The notes: generated by a model from the sequence alone, not told the origin. DNA of 64,000 nt from Enterobacter kobei (GCF_001729765.1 NZ_CP017181.1:1364001-1428000), one strand, 5' to 3'; numbered from the stretch's first letter, positions 39,972 to 50,955 are shown. Program-made: numbers and translations.

Positions 39972-40934
39972 GTGGATTATCGTAAAATTATCAAAGAGGT
40001 AGGGCGTGGAAAAAACCATGCCCGCGACCTGGATCATGAGACAGCGCGTGCGCTTTACACCCGTATGCTCAACGGTGAGGTTCCCGATCTCGAACTCGGC
40101 GGCATTCTTATCGCCCTGCGCATTAAGGGAGAAGGTGAAGCGGAGATGCGCGGCTTTTATGAGGCGATGCAGGCGCAAACGCTGCGTCTGACGCCACCGG
40201 TGGCAAAACCGATGCCGATCGTCATTCCCAGCTATAACGGCGCGCGCAAGCAGGCCAACCTGACGCCGCTGCTGGCTATTCTGTTACATAAGCTGGGTTT
40301 TCCGGTGGTGGTGCATGGGGTGAGTGAAGATCCGACCCGCGTGCTGACAGAAACGATTTTTGAACTGCTGGGGATCGAACCCACTCTCCACGCCGGGCAG
40401 GCGCAGGCGAAGCTCGATAGCCATCAGCCGGTCTATATTCCCGTAAAGGCTCTCTGCCCGCCGCTGGAAAAGCAGCTCGCAATGCGCTGGCGAATGGGCG
40501 TGCGTAACAGCGCGCATACGCTGGCGAAGCTGGCCACGCCGTTTGCCGAAAATGCCGCGCTGCGCCTTTCCAGCGTTTCGCACCCGGAATATGTGGGGCG
40601 CGTGGGGAAATTCTTTGAAGAGATTGGCGGCAACGCGTTGCTGATGCATGGGACGGAAGGCGAGGTCTACGCTAATCCGCAGCGCTGCCCGCAAATAATG
40701 CTGATCGACGCGGCTGGGACGCGTATCGCGCTTGAACGTGGGGAAGAGAACAGCGGCGTTATTCTGCCGGAGGCGAAAGATCCCTACATCACCGCGAAGT
40801 GGATTGAACAGTGCCTTGCCGGAAATGTGCCGGTGCCGCAGTCCATCAAGTTACAGATGGCCTGCTGCCTGCTGGCGACCGGGGAAGCTGACACGGTCGA
40901 GGCTGGCATGAAACGGGTTGAGGCGGCATTTTAG
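39972..40934 (+). CDS. ybiB: YbiB, TrpD2-type nucleic acid-binding protein
   Basis: A 320-residue homolog of anthranilate phosphoribosyltransferase (TrpD2 family). E. coli YbiB lacks that activity and binds nucleic acids; it is LexA-linked there through dinG. The start is GTG 39972, with AGGAGAG seven bases upstream, giving MDYRKIIKEVGRGK as in E. coli. In E. coli it directly follows dinG; here the fimbrial operon separates them, so co-transcription with dinG is lost. Confidence 0.94.
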   Translation: MDYRKIIKEVGRGKNHARDLDHETARALYTRMLNGEVPDLELGGILIALRIKGEGEAEMRGFYEAMQAQTLRLTPPVAKPMPIVIPSYNGARKQANLTPLLAILLHKLGFPVVVHGVSEDPTRVLTETIFELLGIEPTLHAGQAQAKLDSHQPVYIPVKALCPPLEKQLAMRWRMGVRNSAHTLAKLATPFAENAALRLSSVSHPEYVGRVGKFFEEIGGNALLMHGTEGEVYANPQRCPQIMLIDAAGTRIALERGEENSGVILPEAKDPYITAKWIEQCLAGNVPVPQSIKLQMACCLLATGEADTVEAGMKRVEAAF

Positions 40935-40936
40935 GC

Positions 40937-40966
40937 AAAAAAAAGCCCGTCCAGTGGCGGACGGGC
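40937..40966 (-). terminator. Terminator of ybiJ
   Basis: On the minus strand GCCCGTCC and GGACGGGC form a stem followed by eight T residues. It lies between convergent ybiB and ybiJ. On the plus strand the sequence after the stem has no T-tract. Confidence 0.8.
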
Positions 40967-41052
40967 AAGCAAGGGTAACAAACAACAGGGTCAATGAGGG
41001 TTGGAGCAGCTCACCAGAGGGTTTGGTGAGGGTACAGCATTCATTCAGGCGA

Positions 41053-41313
41053 TTATTTGTAGATAACCGCAGTACCGCTCAGCTTGTTGTTGGTGTTAGC
41101 GGAGGTGATGGTGTATCCGCTTGCACCGGCAGCAGCCGCTTTCTCAGCCAGTTTGGCTTCCAGACCGTCCAGCGTGGTCGCGCCTTCTGCACTCACCACA
41201 CCGATTTTATTCATGTTCTGCGCCTGAGTAGATGAAACAGGCTCTACAGCGAATGCGCCAAAAGACAGAGCGGACAGGGCAACAGCAGCAACAGCATATT
41301 TGATGGTTTTCAT
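41053..41313 (-). CDS. ybiJ: YbiJ, DUF1471 (YhcN-family) periplasmic protein
   Basis: An 86-residue secreted protein: signal peptide to about residue 22 (SFGAFA) then a DUF1471/BhsA-McbA domain ending KLSGTAVIYK. The family is linked to stress response and biofilm behaviour. The ATG at 41313 matches E. coli YbiJ nearly residue for residue. It is a paralog of mcbA at 41989-42255. Confidence 0.93.
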   Translation of the reverse strand: MKTIKYAVAAVALSALSFGAFAVEPVSSTQAQNMNKIGVVSAEGATTLDGLEAKLAEKAAAAGASGYTITSANTNNKLSGTAVIYK

Positions 41314-41516
41314 AATTAATCTCTCGCAGGTTATTCTGTTAAGGGGACGATGTTCCGTCGATGTGATAAGTATCACGTTTTTTCTGCAGAGATAAAATCG
41401 AAGAGAATTGACGTGGTTAATCAAAAAAATTGAATGACAAATAACTTATTGATTATTAATAAATTCAAATTACGGCTTTACACTTCTTGTTGATACGCTT
41501 TACAGAAGAAAGATGA

Positions 41517-41582
41517 ATGGCACATTTTGCTACGCGGTTCGCTAAAAAGCGTGAGCGTAAAGGTAAGCATTCGGGCGGTTAA
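41517..41582 (+). CDS. Candidate small basic ORF, 21 residues
   Basis: An ATG at 41517 opens a frame encoding MAHFATRFAKKRERKGKHSG plus a final Gly, then TAA. Ten of 21 residues are basic. A weak purine stretch (AGAAGAAAG) lies about five bases upstream. It sits in the 285-base gap between ybiJ and ybiI, convergent with ybiI and divergent from ybiJ. I do not recognise it; it may be chance. Confidence 0.3.
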   Translation: MAHFATRFAKKRERKGKHSGG

Positions 41583-41598
41583 ATTAGGTAAAGGAAAG

Positions 41599-41865
41599 TC
41601 AGCGTAACTGGCTGTCTTTCGATCCTCTGCGATTATATCCCGAATGTGAAGCGTTTTTTGAATCTTTATCCTGCTGGCAGGTTATACATAACCTTACCCC
41701 GGGAATGGCTTTTTGCCGCGCCTCAGGAATGGGCTCTCCGCACTCTTCGCATTCCGTTAAACTTTCGCCGCGCGGAATTTCGCCGCGAGCGCGCGCAACC
41801 GCATCTTCAATCGTACTGTTGATCTGTTCGTTCACGGCATCATCATTTGCCCAACCGGAAGCCAT
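41599..41865 (-). CDS. ybiI: YbiI, DksA/TraR-type zinc finger protein
   Basis: An 88-residue protein with a C4 zinc finger, CEEC...CITC, in the C-terminal half (about residues 39-63), characteristic of DksA/TraR proteins. It lacks the long coiled coil of DksA. Whether it acts at the RNA polymerase secondary channel is unknown. It is nearly identical to E. coli YbiI. Confidence 0.94.
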   Translation of the reverse strand: MASGWANDDAVNEQINSTIEDAVARARGEIPRGESLTECEECGEPIPEARQKAIPGVRLCITCQQDKDSKNASHSGYNRRGSKDSQLR

Positions 41866-41988
41866 CTTGCTCTCCTGATATCGGTTTAAGCCATAGCGTT
41901 AATATGGGGTTAAAAAATGCACAATCAAGGTGAGAGGGGAGACAAACTGCATCTGGCTGGCAGATGCAGTCGGGTGAAAGGAAACACG

Positions 41989-42255
41989 TTATTTATAGAT
42001 AGTCGCTGTGCCGTACATATGGTTATCTCCACCTGCGGAGTTCACCACGAAGCCTTTAGCGCCTTCCTGGCGAGCTTTTTCAGCCAGTTTATCCTGAAGA
42101 TCGTCAAGGTTGCTTGCGCGGCTTACCGAGACGGTACCGGCCGGGCGCAGCTGGCTGGTGTCCGTGCTTTGGGTCAGGGACTGAACGGCCATAGCGGAGA
42201 AAGAGGCGCTCGCCAGGGTACCGGCGAGAAGAGCAAGGGTTAGATACTTTTTCAT
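41989..42255 (-). CDS. mcbA: McbA (YbiM), DUF1471 periplasmic protein
   Basis: An 88-residue secreted DUF1471 protein with signal peptide to ASFSAMA and the conserved core LRPAGTVSVSRASNLDDL...GTATIYK. E. coli McbA (YbiM) represses colanic acid overproduction and is induced through loss of McbR. The ATG at 42255 matches E. coli. The ybiX and fiu genes that separate ybiI and mcbA in E. coli are absent here. Confidence 0.93.
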   Translation of the reverse strand: MKKYLTLALLAGTLASASFSAMAVQSLTQSTDTSQLRPAGTVSVSRASNLDDLQDKLAEKARQEGAKGFVVNSAGGDNHMYGTATIYK

Positions 42256-42498
42256 AATCACATCCTCATGAGGAAACAACAGGTGATTCCCTATAAGTTT
42301 AGAAGCCTGACGAGTGTGATTTAGCGCAAATATTTGATGATGATCTGCTTATTTTTTGAACGATAAAAGCTGACAATCCGCTGACAGATCATAGACATAA
42401 AGGTGTTTGATTTATGGCGGTTTTTTAAGGGTTGCAGAGAAAGATTTACCGTAGAGCCAGCACAAGGTATCTTACGCCGCTGTTTAAAGGAGAATGCC

Positions 42499-43410
42499 AT
42501 GACTTCCCAAAAGCCGGGATTGCACCCACGAAATCGCCATCGCAGCCGCTACGACATGAACGCACTGTGCCAGAGTTGTCCGGCGCTGCAGGACTATATT
42601 GTCGAGACCCCCGCGGGTGAACCGTCGGTTAACTTTGCCGATCCGCTGGCGGTGAAAACCCTGAACAAGGCGCTGCTGGCGCATTTTTACGGTGTGGCGC
42701 ACTGGGATATCCCGGAAGGCTTTCTCTGTCCTCCTGTTCCGGGCCGTGCTGATTACGTTCATCACCTTGCCGATCTTCTCGCCGACGATCGTGACGGCGC
42801 GATCCCCCAGCAGGCTTCAGTCCTGGATATTGGTACCGGGGCAAACCTGATTTACCCCCTGATTGGCGTGCATGAGTACCACTGGCGCTTTACCGGGAGC
42901 GAAATCGGTGCCGAGGCGTTTGCCAGCGCGCAGGCGATAATCAGCGCTAACGCTGGCCTGAGTCGTTCCATTCGTCTGCGTCGCCAGAAGGAGGCGACGT
43001 CAATCTTCAACGGCATCATTCACAAAAACGAAAGCTATGACGCCACGATGTGTAATCCGCCATTCCATGATTCGGCGGCAGCGGCCCGTGCAGGCAGCGA
43101 GCGCAAACGCCGCAACCTGGGTCAGGCCGAAGATGCCGCGCTGAACTTTGGTGGACAGCAGCAGGAGCTGTGGTACGAGGGCGGTGAAGTCGCCTTCATC
43201 CTGCGGATGATTGCCGAAAGCAAACAGTTTGGTCGCCAGGTGAAATGGTTCACCACGCTGGTTTCCCGCGGAGATAACCTGCCGCCACTCTACCGGGCCC
43301 TCACCGAAGCAGGCGCGGTGAAAGTGGTGAAAAAAGAGATGGCGCAGGGCCAGAAGCAGAGCCGCTTTATTGCCTGGTCGTTTATGGATGACAACAAACG
43401 CCGCAAATAA
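42499..43410 (+). CDS. rlmF: 23S rRNA (adenine-1618-N6) methyltransferase
   Basis: SAM-dependent enzyme that methylates A1618 of 23S rRNA. The motifs are ILDIGTG-like [14 protein letters not shown] and the N6-adenine signature CNPPF. AAAGGAG precedes ATG 42499, giving [19 protein letters not shown] as in E. coli; the protein has 303 residues. The open frame continues upstream to 42403 without homology. Confidence 0.96.
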   Translation: MTSQKPGLHPRNRHRSRYDMNALCQSCPALQDYIVETPAGEPSVNFADPLAVKTLNKALLAHFYGVAHWDIPEGFLCPPVPGRADYVHHLADLLADDRDGAIPQQASVLDIGTGANLIYPLIGVHEYHWRFTGSEIGAEAFASAQAIISANAGLSRSIRLRRQKEATSIFNGIIHKNESYDATMCNPPFHDSAAAARAGSERKRRNLGQAEDAALNFGGQQQELWYEGGEVAFILRMIAESKQFGRQVKWFTTLVSRGDNLPPLYRALTEAGAVKVVKKEMAQGQKQSRFIAWSFMDDNKRRK

Positions 43411-43418
43411 GGTGTCCC

Positions 43419-43450
43419 GCAGGCCGGGTCAGGCGAAGCCGCCACCCGGC
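43419..43450. repeat. REP element after rlmF
   Basis: A single unit, GCAGGCCGGGTCAGGCG then AAGCCGCCACCCGGC, between convergent rlmF and ybiO. Same family as the units at 7432 and 21309. Confidence 0.75.
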
Positions 43451-43457
43451 AACACGG

Positions 43458-45671
43458 CTACAATGTCGGCTCCTGCGGAGGTGGCATCGATGCCGGTGAA
43501 GGCAACACCTGATACGTCTGCACCGGCATCCGCACGTTAGCCAGATCAAAATGTTTTTTCACCATGCTGTCGAGCGCAAAGCGCACCGTCCACTGCTTCA
43601 GCGGCTGGGTGGTGAACGACACGCGAAGCGTAAATGCCGTATTCGTCAGCCCGACGATCCCGGCAAATGACGGCTCGCCAATTACCAGGCCGCGAATATC
43701 CTCCATCTGCATTAACTCTTCAACGGCGTCCCGCAGCGCCTGCTTCGCTTTGTCCGCATCCTCATGACGATCCACATCGTAGTTCGCCACAACGGAGCCA
43801 ATGCCGCGCACAAAGTTGGCGAAGGTGGTGATCGATGACCACGGAATAATGTGGTATGCCCCGGTATCCTGACGCACGCCCACAGAACGAATCGACATCC
43901 GCTCGACCGTGCCGGTCAGCGGCCCGATGGTTACCAGATCGCCGGTGTTCATTCCGTTCTCAAACTGGATAAAAATGCCGGTAATAATATCCTTCACCAG
44001 CGTTTGTGACCCGAAGGAGATCGCCAGTCCCAGCGCACCGGCACCTGCCAGCAGCGGAGCGATGTTTACGCCGATTTCCGACAGCACAATCATGATGGTG
44101 ATGGTACTGATGATCACCGCCAGCGCATTGCGGAACAGGGTCAACAGCGTGCGCGCACGGGCGCTGGGGAGCGGTCTGCCGTGAATATCGGACACCAGAC
44201 GGTTCTCGATAAGGCTCGCCAGCAGCGTCCAGCCTACGGCGGAGAAAAACAGAATCAGTGCGATACGAATTAAAATATCAACGGTCTTCTCACCTGCGCC
44301 GTTATGCAGCCAGTTCCAGAAATCAAACAGGTTCCACGCATTCAGCAGCAGCATAATCGCCACGCAGACGGTCAGAATGCGCGCCACTTTGAGGGAGACT
44401 GACATCCAGCCGTTCACGCGTTTTTGCAGTTCCGGATAATTACGCTGTACGTGCGGGGACAGGGTGATGGTTTTCGAAATCCAGCGCGACAACAGCCCCG
44501 ACACAAATGCCGCGATGCCGATAATCGCCAGGCTTTTGAACGTCGCCCCCATCATAAATTTCAGGCTATTACCCGGGTCGAACAGCGAGAAGAAGCACAG
44601 CACTATGAAGTAAGCGCTTGCCAGCCAGTGCCACACCAGCGCGAAGGCGCGAATGAAGAGGCTGAAGAACGACAAAGAACGATCGGCCAGATGCAGCAGA
44701 CTCTCCGTGATCGCCTTTTTATTGTGGAAGATAAGGTACAGCGACCAGACGGTAATACAGAGCATGATCAACACGTTCGCCAGCGCGCCAAACTGCACGT
44801 TGACCTGGTTGGAGATGATCGGCACCGCAACCAGCAGGCCGTAGCCAATCAGGCCGCTGAGCACGCTGAGCCGCACGGCCCAGTATTTCGCGCTGTCGTT
44901 ACCGATCGTAAACGGGCGGAGTTCAGGCACGCGCGGGCAAAAGATGACGCGCAGTACCGCTTTAAAAAATTCGATGAGCGCAAACGCATTCAGAAAGAGC
45001 GCCTGCTGGAAGGCAATGGTTTTGTTGCCCGTATTGAGACGGTCCGCCAGCACCTGACCCACAAACAGCGTCAACGCCAGCAGCAGTAAATCAATAATAA
45101 AGGCTCCGGCGATCATAGCGGGGAGGTGCAGCCAGCTGTTTTTATGCTGGTTCTTTTTTCGACCCCAGTAGCCCATCTTGCGGTAAAGCGGCCAGGCACA
45201 GAGGCGTACCAGCCAGTAAAAAATAAATACCGCGCCCGCCAGCATCAAAAACTGGGTGGCGGCGGCGCTAAAGGTTTGCGGGTTAAATGCCTTATGGGGC
45301 GATCCCATCAGGTTGCGAAAGAGCTGGGCAAAGCGTGTGGAGAGCGCTTCACCAAAGCGTCGGCTCACGTCGGTGACGTTTTCCAGCACGGTTTTTTGTT
45401 CCTCTACCTGCGGCGGGGTGAGGGTGGGAACGGTCTCCTTTGGCGGCGTGGCGGCGGCTTTACGCAGCTGATCGATTAACTCTTTTCGGGAGGCATCGTT
45501 TTCAAGCACGTCGGCAAGTGCGCCGTAAGCCGCTTTTTTTTGTTCAACATCCGGTTCCGGGGGCGGCGTACTTTGCTGGGACGCGGTCGTTCCGGTGGTC
45601 ACGCCGGGGATCGCCACGGCGAGGGATGGCGCACTAAACAGGCTTATCAACAGCAGCAGGAACCACGGCAC
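43458..45671 (-). CDS. ybiO: Mechanosensitive channel YbiO (MscS family)
   Basis: A large MscS-type channel of 737 residues: signal peptide, a periplasmic N-terminal region with a coiled coil, about eleven transmembrane segments, and the MscS pore/beta domain with GAGALGLAISFGSQTLVKDI and TVERMSIRSVGVR. It opens under membrane tension to release solutes. I use GTG 45671 (VPWFLLLLISLFSAP), preceded by GAGGA; a longer frame to 45746 would remove the N-terminal signal. It lies downstream of glnQ, separated by a terminator. Confidence 0.93.
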   Translation of the reverse strand: MPWFLLLLISLFSAPSLAVAIPGVTTGTTASQQSTPPPEPDVEQKKAAYGALADVLENDASRKELIDQLRKAAATPPKETVPTLTPPQVEEQKTVLENVTDVSRRFGEALSTRFAQLFRNLMGSPHKAFNPQTFSAAATQFLMLAGAVFIFYWLVRLCAWPLYRKMGYWGRKKNQHKNSWLHLPAMIAGAFIIDLLLLALTLFVGQVLADRLNTGNKTIAFQQALFLNAFALIEFFKAVLRVIFCPRVPELRPFTIGNDSAKYWAVRLSVLSGLIGYGLLVAVPIISNQVNVQFGALANVLIMLCITVWSLYLIFHNKKAITESLLHLADRSLSFFSLFIRAFALVWHWLASAYFIVLCFFSLFDPGNSLKFMMGATFKSLAIIGIAAFVSGLLSRWISKTITLSPHVQRNYPELQKRVNGWMSVSLKVARILTVCVAIMLLLNAWNLFDFWNWLHNGAGEKTVDILIRIALILFFSAVGWTLLASLIENRLVSDIHGRPLPSARARTLLTLFRNALAVIISTITIMIVLSEIGVNIAPLLAGAGALGLAISFGSQTLVKDIITGIFIQFENGMNTGDLVTIGPLTGTVERMSIRSVGVRQDTGAYHIIPWSSITTFANFVRGIGSVVANYDVDRHEDADKAKQALRDAVEELMQMEDIRGLVIGEPSFAGIVGLTNTAFTLRVSFTTQPLKQWTVRFALDSMVKKHFDLANVRMPVQTYQVLPSPASMPPPQEPTL

Positions 45672-45753
45672 GGCGTCCTCCGACAAAATATCGTGCAAAA
45701 TGATAAGTATAGAGGGCGCGGGGAGGAGGAGAGTTTTTGGGAACAATCTGGCG

Positions 45754-45779
45754 TAAAAAAGCCGGGCAAGCCCGGCTCA
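45754..45779 (-). terminator. Terminator of glnHPQ
   Basis: On the minus strand AGCCGGGC-TT-GCCCGGCT is followed by TTTTTTA. It starts 16 bases past the glnQ stop and separates the operon from ybiO. Confidence 0.85.
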
Positions 45780-45794
45780 GCGTGAAGCGTAAGA

Positions 45795-46517
45795 TCAGGA
45801 GACGTGCTGCAGAAACTCCTGCAAACGCTGGCTCGGCGGATTGGCAATCAGTTCCTGCGGGTTACCGTCTTCCGCGATACGACCTTTATCGATAAAGATC
45901 AGGCGGGACGCGACTTTCTCCGCAAAGCCGATTTCGTGGGTCACGATAACCATCGTCATCCCTTCCTCTGCCAGATCCTGCATGACTTTCAGCACTTCGT
46001 GGCGCAGCTCCGGGTCGAGTGCGGACGTTGGCTCATCAAACAGCATCATCTTCGGCTTCACTGCCAGCGCGCGGGCAATCGCGACGCGCTGCTGTTGACC
46101 ACCGGAGAGCTCGGAAGGGTAGTGGTGCGCACGTTCTGCCAGACCCACTTTTGCCAGCAGATCTTTTGCCAGCGCTTCCGCCGCCGCTTTGCTGGCACCG
46201 CGCACGCGCAGCGGGCCGAACATCACGTTTTCCAGCGCCGTCAGGTGAGGGAACAGGTAGAACTGCTGGAACACCATGCCCGCTTCCTGACGAATCAGGC
46301 GCTCGTCCACTTTCGGGTCATTGACCTTCAGACCGTCGACAATCAGATCGCCGCTGGTGACCCCTTCCAGTTTGTTAATGCAGCGCAGCAAAGTGGATTT
46401 ACCGGAACCGGACGGCCCGATAATGACCACCACTTCACCCTGGGTAATGTTCAGATCAATATTGTGCAGCACCTGGGTTGGGCCAAAGTGCTTGGAAACG
46501 TTTTTAAATTCAATCAC
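45795..46517 (-). CDS. glnQ: Glutamine ABC transporter ATPase GlnQ
   Basis: ATP-binding subunit of the high-affinity glutamine importer GlnHPQ. Walker A is GPSGSGKST (34-42), the signature is [15 protein letters not shown], Walker B is [15 protein letters not shown], and the H-loop is VTHEIGFA. The protein has 240 residues. It overlaps the glnP stop by four bases. Confidence 0.97.
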   Translation of the reverse strand: MIEFKNVSKHFGPTQVLHNIDLNITQGEVVVIIGPSGSGKSTLLRCINKLEGVTSGDLIVDGLKVNDPKVDERLIRQEAGMVFQQFYLFPHLTALENVMFGPLRVRGASKAAAEALAKDLLAKVGLAERAHHYPSELSGGQQQRVAIARALAVKPKMMLFDEPTSALDPELRHEVLKVMQDLAEEGMTMVIVTHEIGFAEKVASRLIFIDKGRIAEDGNPQELIANPPSQRLQEFLQHVS

Positions 46518-47173
46518 AGGATTTTCATCCTTCTTTCAAGACGACGCAGAACGAAGCTCAGAACCAGAGTAATGATCAGGTAGACAACGGCTACCGCACT
46601 CCAGATTTCCAGCGCGCGGAAGTTGCCAGCAATGATCTCCTGCCCCTGACGGGTCAGCTCAGCCACGCCGATAACGATGAACAGCGACGTATCTTTAATA
46701 CTGATGATCCACTGGTTACCCAGCGGTGGCAGCATGCGACGCAGCGCCAGCGGAAGAATGACGTGGCGGATCGTTTCGCGACGCGAAAGGCCCAGCGCCA
46801 GACCCGCTTCACTGAAACCTTTATGAATCGACAGCACCGCACCGCGGGTGATTTCCGCAATGTAGGCGCCCGAGTTGATCATAATGGTCACGACGGCTGC
46901 GCTGAACGGATCGATACGCAGGTCGGTGAAGGCCATTGGCAGGGCGAAGTAGATGAACATGACCTGCACGACAATCGGGGTGCCGCGGATCACTTCGATG
47001 AAAACCAGTGCGATGTGGTTTGCAATCCAGCCGCCGTAGGTGCGGGCGAAACCGGCGACAAGACCGATAATCAACCCGCCCACCAGACCCAGGACCGAAA
47101 TCCACAGGGTCATTTTAGCGCCTTCAAGCAAGAGTGGAATGGCAGGCCAGATGGCGCTCCAGTCAAACTGCAT
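46514..47173 (-). CDS. glnP: Glutamine ABC transporter permease GlnP
   Basis: Inner-membrane permease of the glutamine importer, 219 residues with five transmembrane segments and the EAA loop [23 protein letters not shown] that docks on GlnQ. The ATG at 47173 ([15 protein letters not shown]) aligns with E. coli. A REP-like element separates it from glnH. Confidence 0.97.
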   Translation of the reverse strand: MQFDWSAIWPAIPLLLEGAKMTLWISVLGLVGGLIIGLVAGFARTYGGWIANHIALVFIEVIRGTPIVVQVMFIYFALPMAFTDLRIDPFSAAVVTIMINSGAYIAEITRGAVLSIHKGFSEAGLALGLSRRETIRHVILPLALRRMLPPLGNQWIISIKDTSLFIVIGVAELTRQGQEIIAGNFRALEIWSAVAVVYLIITLVLSFVLRRLERRMKIL

Positions 47174-47210
47174 GATGTATTCCTGTATACCGTGGTGAAA
47201 AACGAAAAAT

Positions 47211-47245
47211 GTAGGCCCGGTAAACGTTAGCGCCACCGGGCGTTA
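47211..47245. repeat. REP-like element between glnH and glnP
   Basis: GTAGGCCCGGTAAACG and TTAGCGCCACCGGGC form an imperfect stem inside the operon. Intercistronic REPs of this kind can stabilise upstream mRNA and raise the ratio of binding protein to permease. Confidence 0.65.
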
Positions 47246-47266
47246 CAAACCTGATTTCAGGTGAAA

Positions 47267-48082
<816 letters not shown>

Positions 48083-48152
48083 TTACAAGCTGTTGTTTTG
48101 CAAAGGGGATAGAGTCATGCATTGCACAAAAAACGGGGCAATGATGTTATGT

Positions 48153-48182
48153 TGCACCATGATGGAGCACCATTTTGGTGCG
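48153..48182. promoter_or_regulatory. Two overlapping NtrC sites upstream of glnH
   Basis: TGCACCA-TGA-TGGAGCA (48153-48169) and GCACCATTTTGGTGC (48167-48181) are two dyads sharing a half-site region, about 13 bases apart. They match the NtrC consensus (TGCACCA...TGGTGCA). The spacing to the sigma-54 promoter, about 90 bases, fits enhancer action, and a similar overlapping pair precedes E. coli glnH. Confidence 0.8.
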
Positions 48183-48326
48183 CGTCGTTTGGCTCAACTG
48201 ACGGGGAGATATTTAGCGTAAATTCTGACGAAAAAACAATCTTCCATTAACGGTTGTGTGAGGTGATTATTACAATTTCTTCACTTTTGCACCGTAGCAG
48301 GCCAAAAGTGTGCACCATAGATGTGC

Positions 48327-48352
48327 AAAACCCTCACCGGAAGGCGAGGGTT
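48327..48352 (-). terminator. Terminator of dps
   Basis: On the minus strand AACCCTC-GCCTTCCGGT-GAGGGTT is followed by TT and GCAC; the T-tract is short. It lies 20 bases beyond the dps stop. Confidence 0.65.
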
Positions 48353-48372
48353 CGATAGAAAAATCGTATGGA

Positions 48373-48912
<540 letters not shown>

Positions 48913-48922
48913 TTACGGAACT

Positions 48923-48930
48923 AAGTATAG
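48923..48930 (-). promoter_or_regulatory. -10 element of the dps promoter
   Basis: CTATACTT on the minus strand is an extended sigma-S-type -10, preceded by GTG and no good -35. In E. coli, dps uses one promoter read by sigma-S with IHF or sigma-70 with OxyR. I see no certain OxyR site by eye. The remaining AT-rich bases 48931-49175 hold no gene. Confidence 0.55.
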
Positions 48931-49175
48931 CACCGGATTTTTTCTCTGCGGTCTGGCTGTGCCTATCGGTTTAATAGCAACAAGGAGGTTGATAATATAA
49001 TTTACTGATATAAATAGATTATTTTAGAATTGATACAGATCAATCTTAATTGAGGACAGAGAAAACAGGCCTGGCAGGATATTTCGATAATATGACAAAG
49101 TATGTAAGAAATTATAACGCCTGACGATCTGGCCTTTATTCTGCATGGCCAGAAATCCATGCAGAATATATGGCA

Positions 49176-50063
49176 TCAGTTGATGTCGATTTTCTCAACT
49201 TTGGGTTCCGGGCGCATGGTGAGCGTTGACCCCATTGAGGCTGCAATAATAGAGCAGAGTGCCAGCGTCTGGGTAAACGTCAGCGTTTCGCCAAGGAATA
49301 CCATTCCGGAGATTGCCGCCAGGGCAGGCTCCATGCTCATCAGGGTGCCAAAAATGCGTGTCGGCAGACGCGTCAGGGCGATCATCTCCAGAGAATAGGG
49401 GAGCGCCGTTGAGAGCACTGCGACCGCCAGCCCAATGGGCATAACTGACCATTGCCAGATAGACGCCGTGGCCTGCGCCATACCGATCGGCACAAAAACG
49501 ATAGCCGCAATCACGGAACCCAGGGCGACCGTTGCCGGGCCATGTTCTTCGCCTGCGCGCTGCCCGGTGAGGATATAAACGGCCCAGCAGGCACCGGCTC
49601 CGAGAGCCAGCGCGGCACCCGTAAGATCAATCTCAGTGACATTCTGGCCGAGCGGCAACAGGAACCATAAGCCCAGCACCGCCAATACGACCCAGATAAA
49701 ATCCACCGGACGACGGGAAGAGAAAAGTGCCACCGCAAGCGGACCGGTAAACTCCAGCGCGACGGCGATCCCGAGGGGGATGGTCTGGATGGAGAGGTAG
49801 AACATATAGTTCATCGCCCCAAGGGACAGACCATAAAACAGCAGGGGGAGACGTTGCTCTTTTTTGAAGCGCAGACGCCAGGGTTTGAAAATGGCAACCA
49901 GTATCGCCGTGCCCAGCACGATACGCAGGGCCGTCACCCCGGGTGCCCCTACCAGTGGAAAGAGCGATTTTGCCAGCGAGGCACCGCTTTGAATGGACAA
50001 CATGGCAATGAGTATGACTGCTACCGGCAACCAGACCGACGACGTGCGGGATAACCCAGGCAT
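49176..50063 (-). CDS. rhtA: Threonine/homoserine exporter RhtA
   Basis: Inner-membrane exporter of the EamA (DMT) superfamily, 295 residues with about ten transmembrane segments in two repeats. It matches E. coli RhtA across the protein, including GIAVALEFTGPLAVALFSSRRP. It exports threonine, homoserine and some other amino acids. It is divergent from ompX. Confidence 0.96.
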   Translation of the reverse strand: MPGLSRTSSVWLPVAVILIAMLSIQSGASLAKSLFPLVGAPGVTALRIVLGTAILVAIFKPWRLRFKKEQRLPLLFYGLSLGAMNYMFYLSIQTIPLGIAVALEFTGPLAVALFSSRRPVDFIWVVLAVLGLWFLLPLGQNVTEIDLTGAALALGAGACWAVYILTGQRAGEEHGPATVALGSVIAAIVFVPIGMAQATASIWQWSVMPIGLAVAVLSTALPYSLEMIALTRLPTRIFGTLMSMEPALAAISGMVFLGETLTFTQTLALCSIIAASMGSTLTMRPEPKVEKIDIN

Positions 50064-50418
50064 CCTTTCTCCTGTCAGCTTCTGTCAAATGAAGTAAAGG
50101 TTGCAGTGTAAAGGAAATATACAGCGACGGTTGAGACTCTGTTGAAAAAAAAGCCCCATGAAATCCGTAAAATGGTTAACTACTGCTGGATTAATCGTCT
50201 TAAAGATTAGGAATAATCTGGATGAATGTAACAGCACAGACGCGCAATATGGGCGTTTTGTAGGAAAAATCGCATGTGATTTGAAAGAGTTAGCTGAGGT
50301 TGGAAACGTTCTGTTACAGGAAAGACTTCGTTAGACATCACGAATCACAAAGAGTTTCGCAAAATTTTTTGATATATTTAAAACTTACGGACTTACTTGA
50401 AGCACATTTGAGGTGGTT
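50064..50418. other. Divergent rhtA/ompX region, no gene seen
   Basis: AT-rich 355 bases. A TATATT (50373-50378) within GATATATTTAAAAC likely belongs to the ompX promoter, as the same run occurs near E. coli ompX, but I could not assign a convincing -35. No small gene with a ribosome site is evident. Confidence 0.45.
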
Positions 50419-50937
50419 ATGAAAAAAATTGCATGTCTTTCAGCACTGGCCGCTGTACTGGCTGTTTCCGCAGGTACCGCTGTAGCGGCTACTTCTACTG
50501 TAACCGGTGGTTACGCTCAGAGCGATATGCAGGGCGTAATGAACAAAACTAACGGTTTCAACCTGAAGTATCGTTACGAGCAGGATAACAACCCGCTGGG
50601 CGTGATCGGTTCTTTCACCTACACCGAGAAAGATCGTACTGAAAACGGCGCGTACAACAAAGGCCAGTACTACGGTATCACTGCTGGTCCAGCTTACCGT
50701 CTGAATGACTGGGCAAGCATCTACGGTGTTGTAGGTGTTGGCTACGGTAAATTCCAGCAGACCGAAAACCAGGGTCTGAACCGCACTGCAAGCACCAGCG
50801 ACTACGGCTTCTCCTATGGCGCAGGCCTGCAGTTCAACCCAATCCAGGACGTTGCTCTGGACTTCTCCTATGAGCAGAGCCGTATCCGCAACGTTGACGT
50901 TGGCACCTGGATCGCGGGCGTAGGTTACCGCTTCTAA
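50419..50937 (+). CDS. ompX: Outer membrane protein X
   Basis: An eight-stranded beta-barrel of 172 residues, with a 23-residue signal peptide ending AVA and the terminal phenylalanine motif (GVGYRF) for BAM insertion. Alternating aromatic strands are evident. OmpX is linked to adhesion, serum resistance and porin regulation. The leader GAGGTGGTT includes the ribosome site; in E. coli this region is targeted by the sRNAs CyaR and MicA, encoded elsewhere. A terminator follows within 20 bases. Confidence 0.97.
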   Translation: MKKIACLSALAAVLAVSAGTAVAATSTVTGGYAQSDMQGVMNKTNGFNLKYRYEQDNNPLGVIGSFTYTEKDRTENGAYNKGQYYGITAGPAYRLNDWASIYGVVGVGYGKFQQTENQGLNRTASTSDYGFSYGAGLQFNPIQDVALDFSYEQSRIRNVDVGTWIAGVGYRF

Positions 50938-50955
50938 TCACTCCGGTGATCGAAT

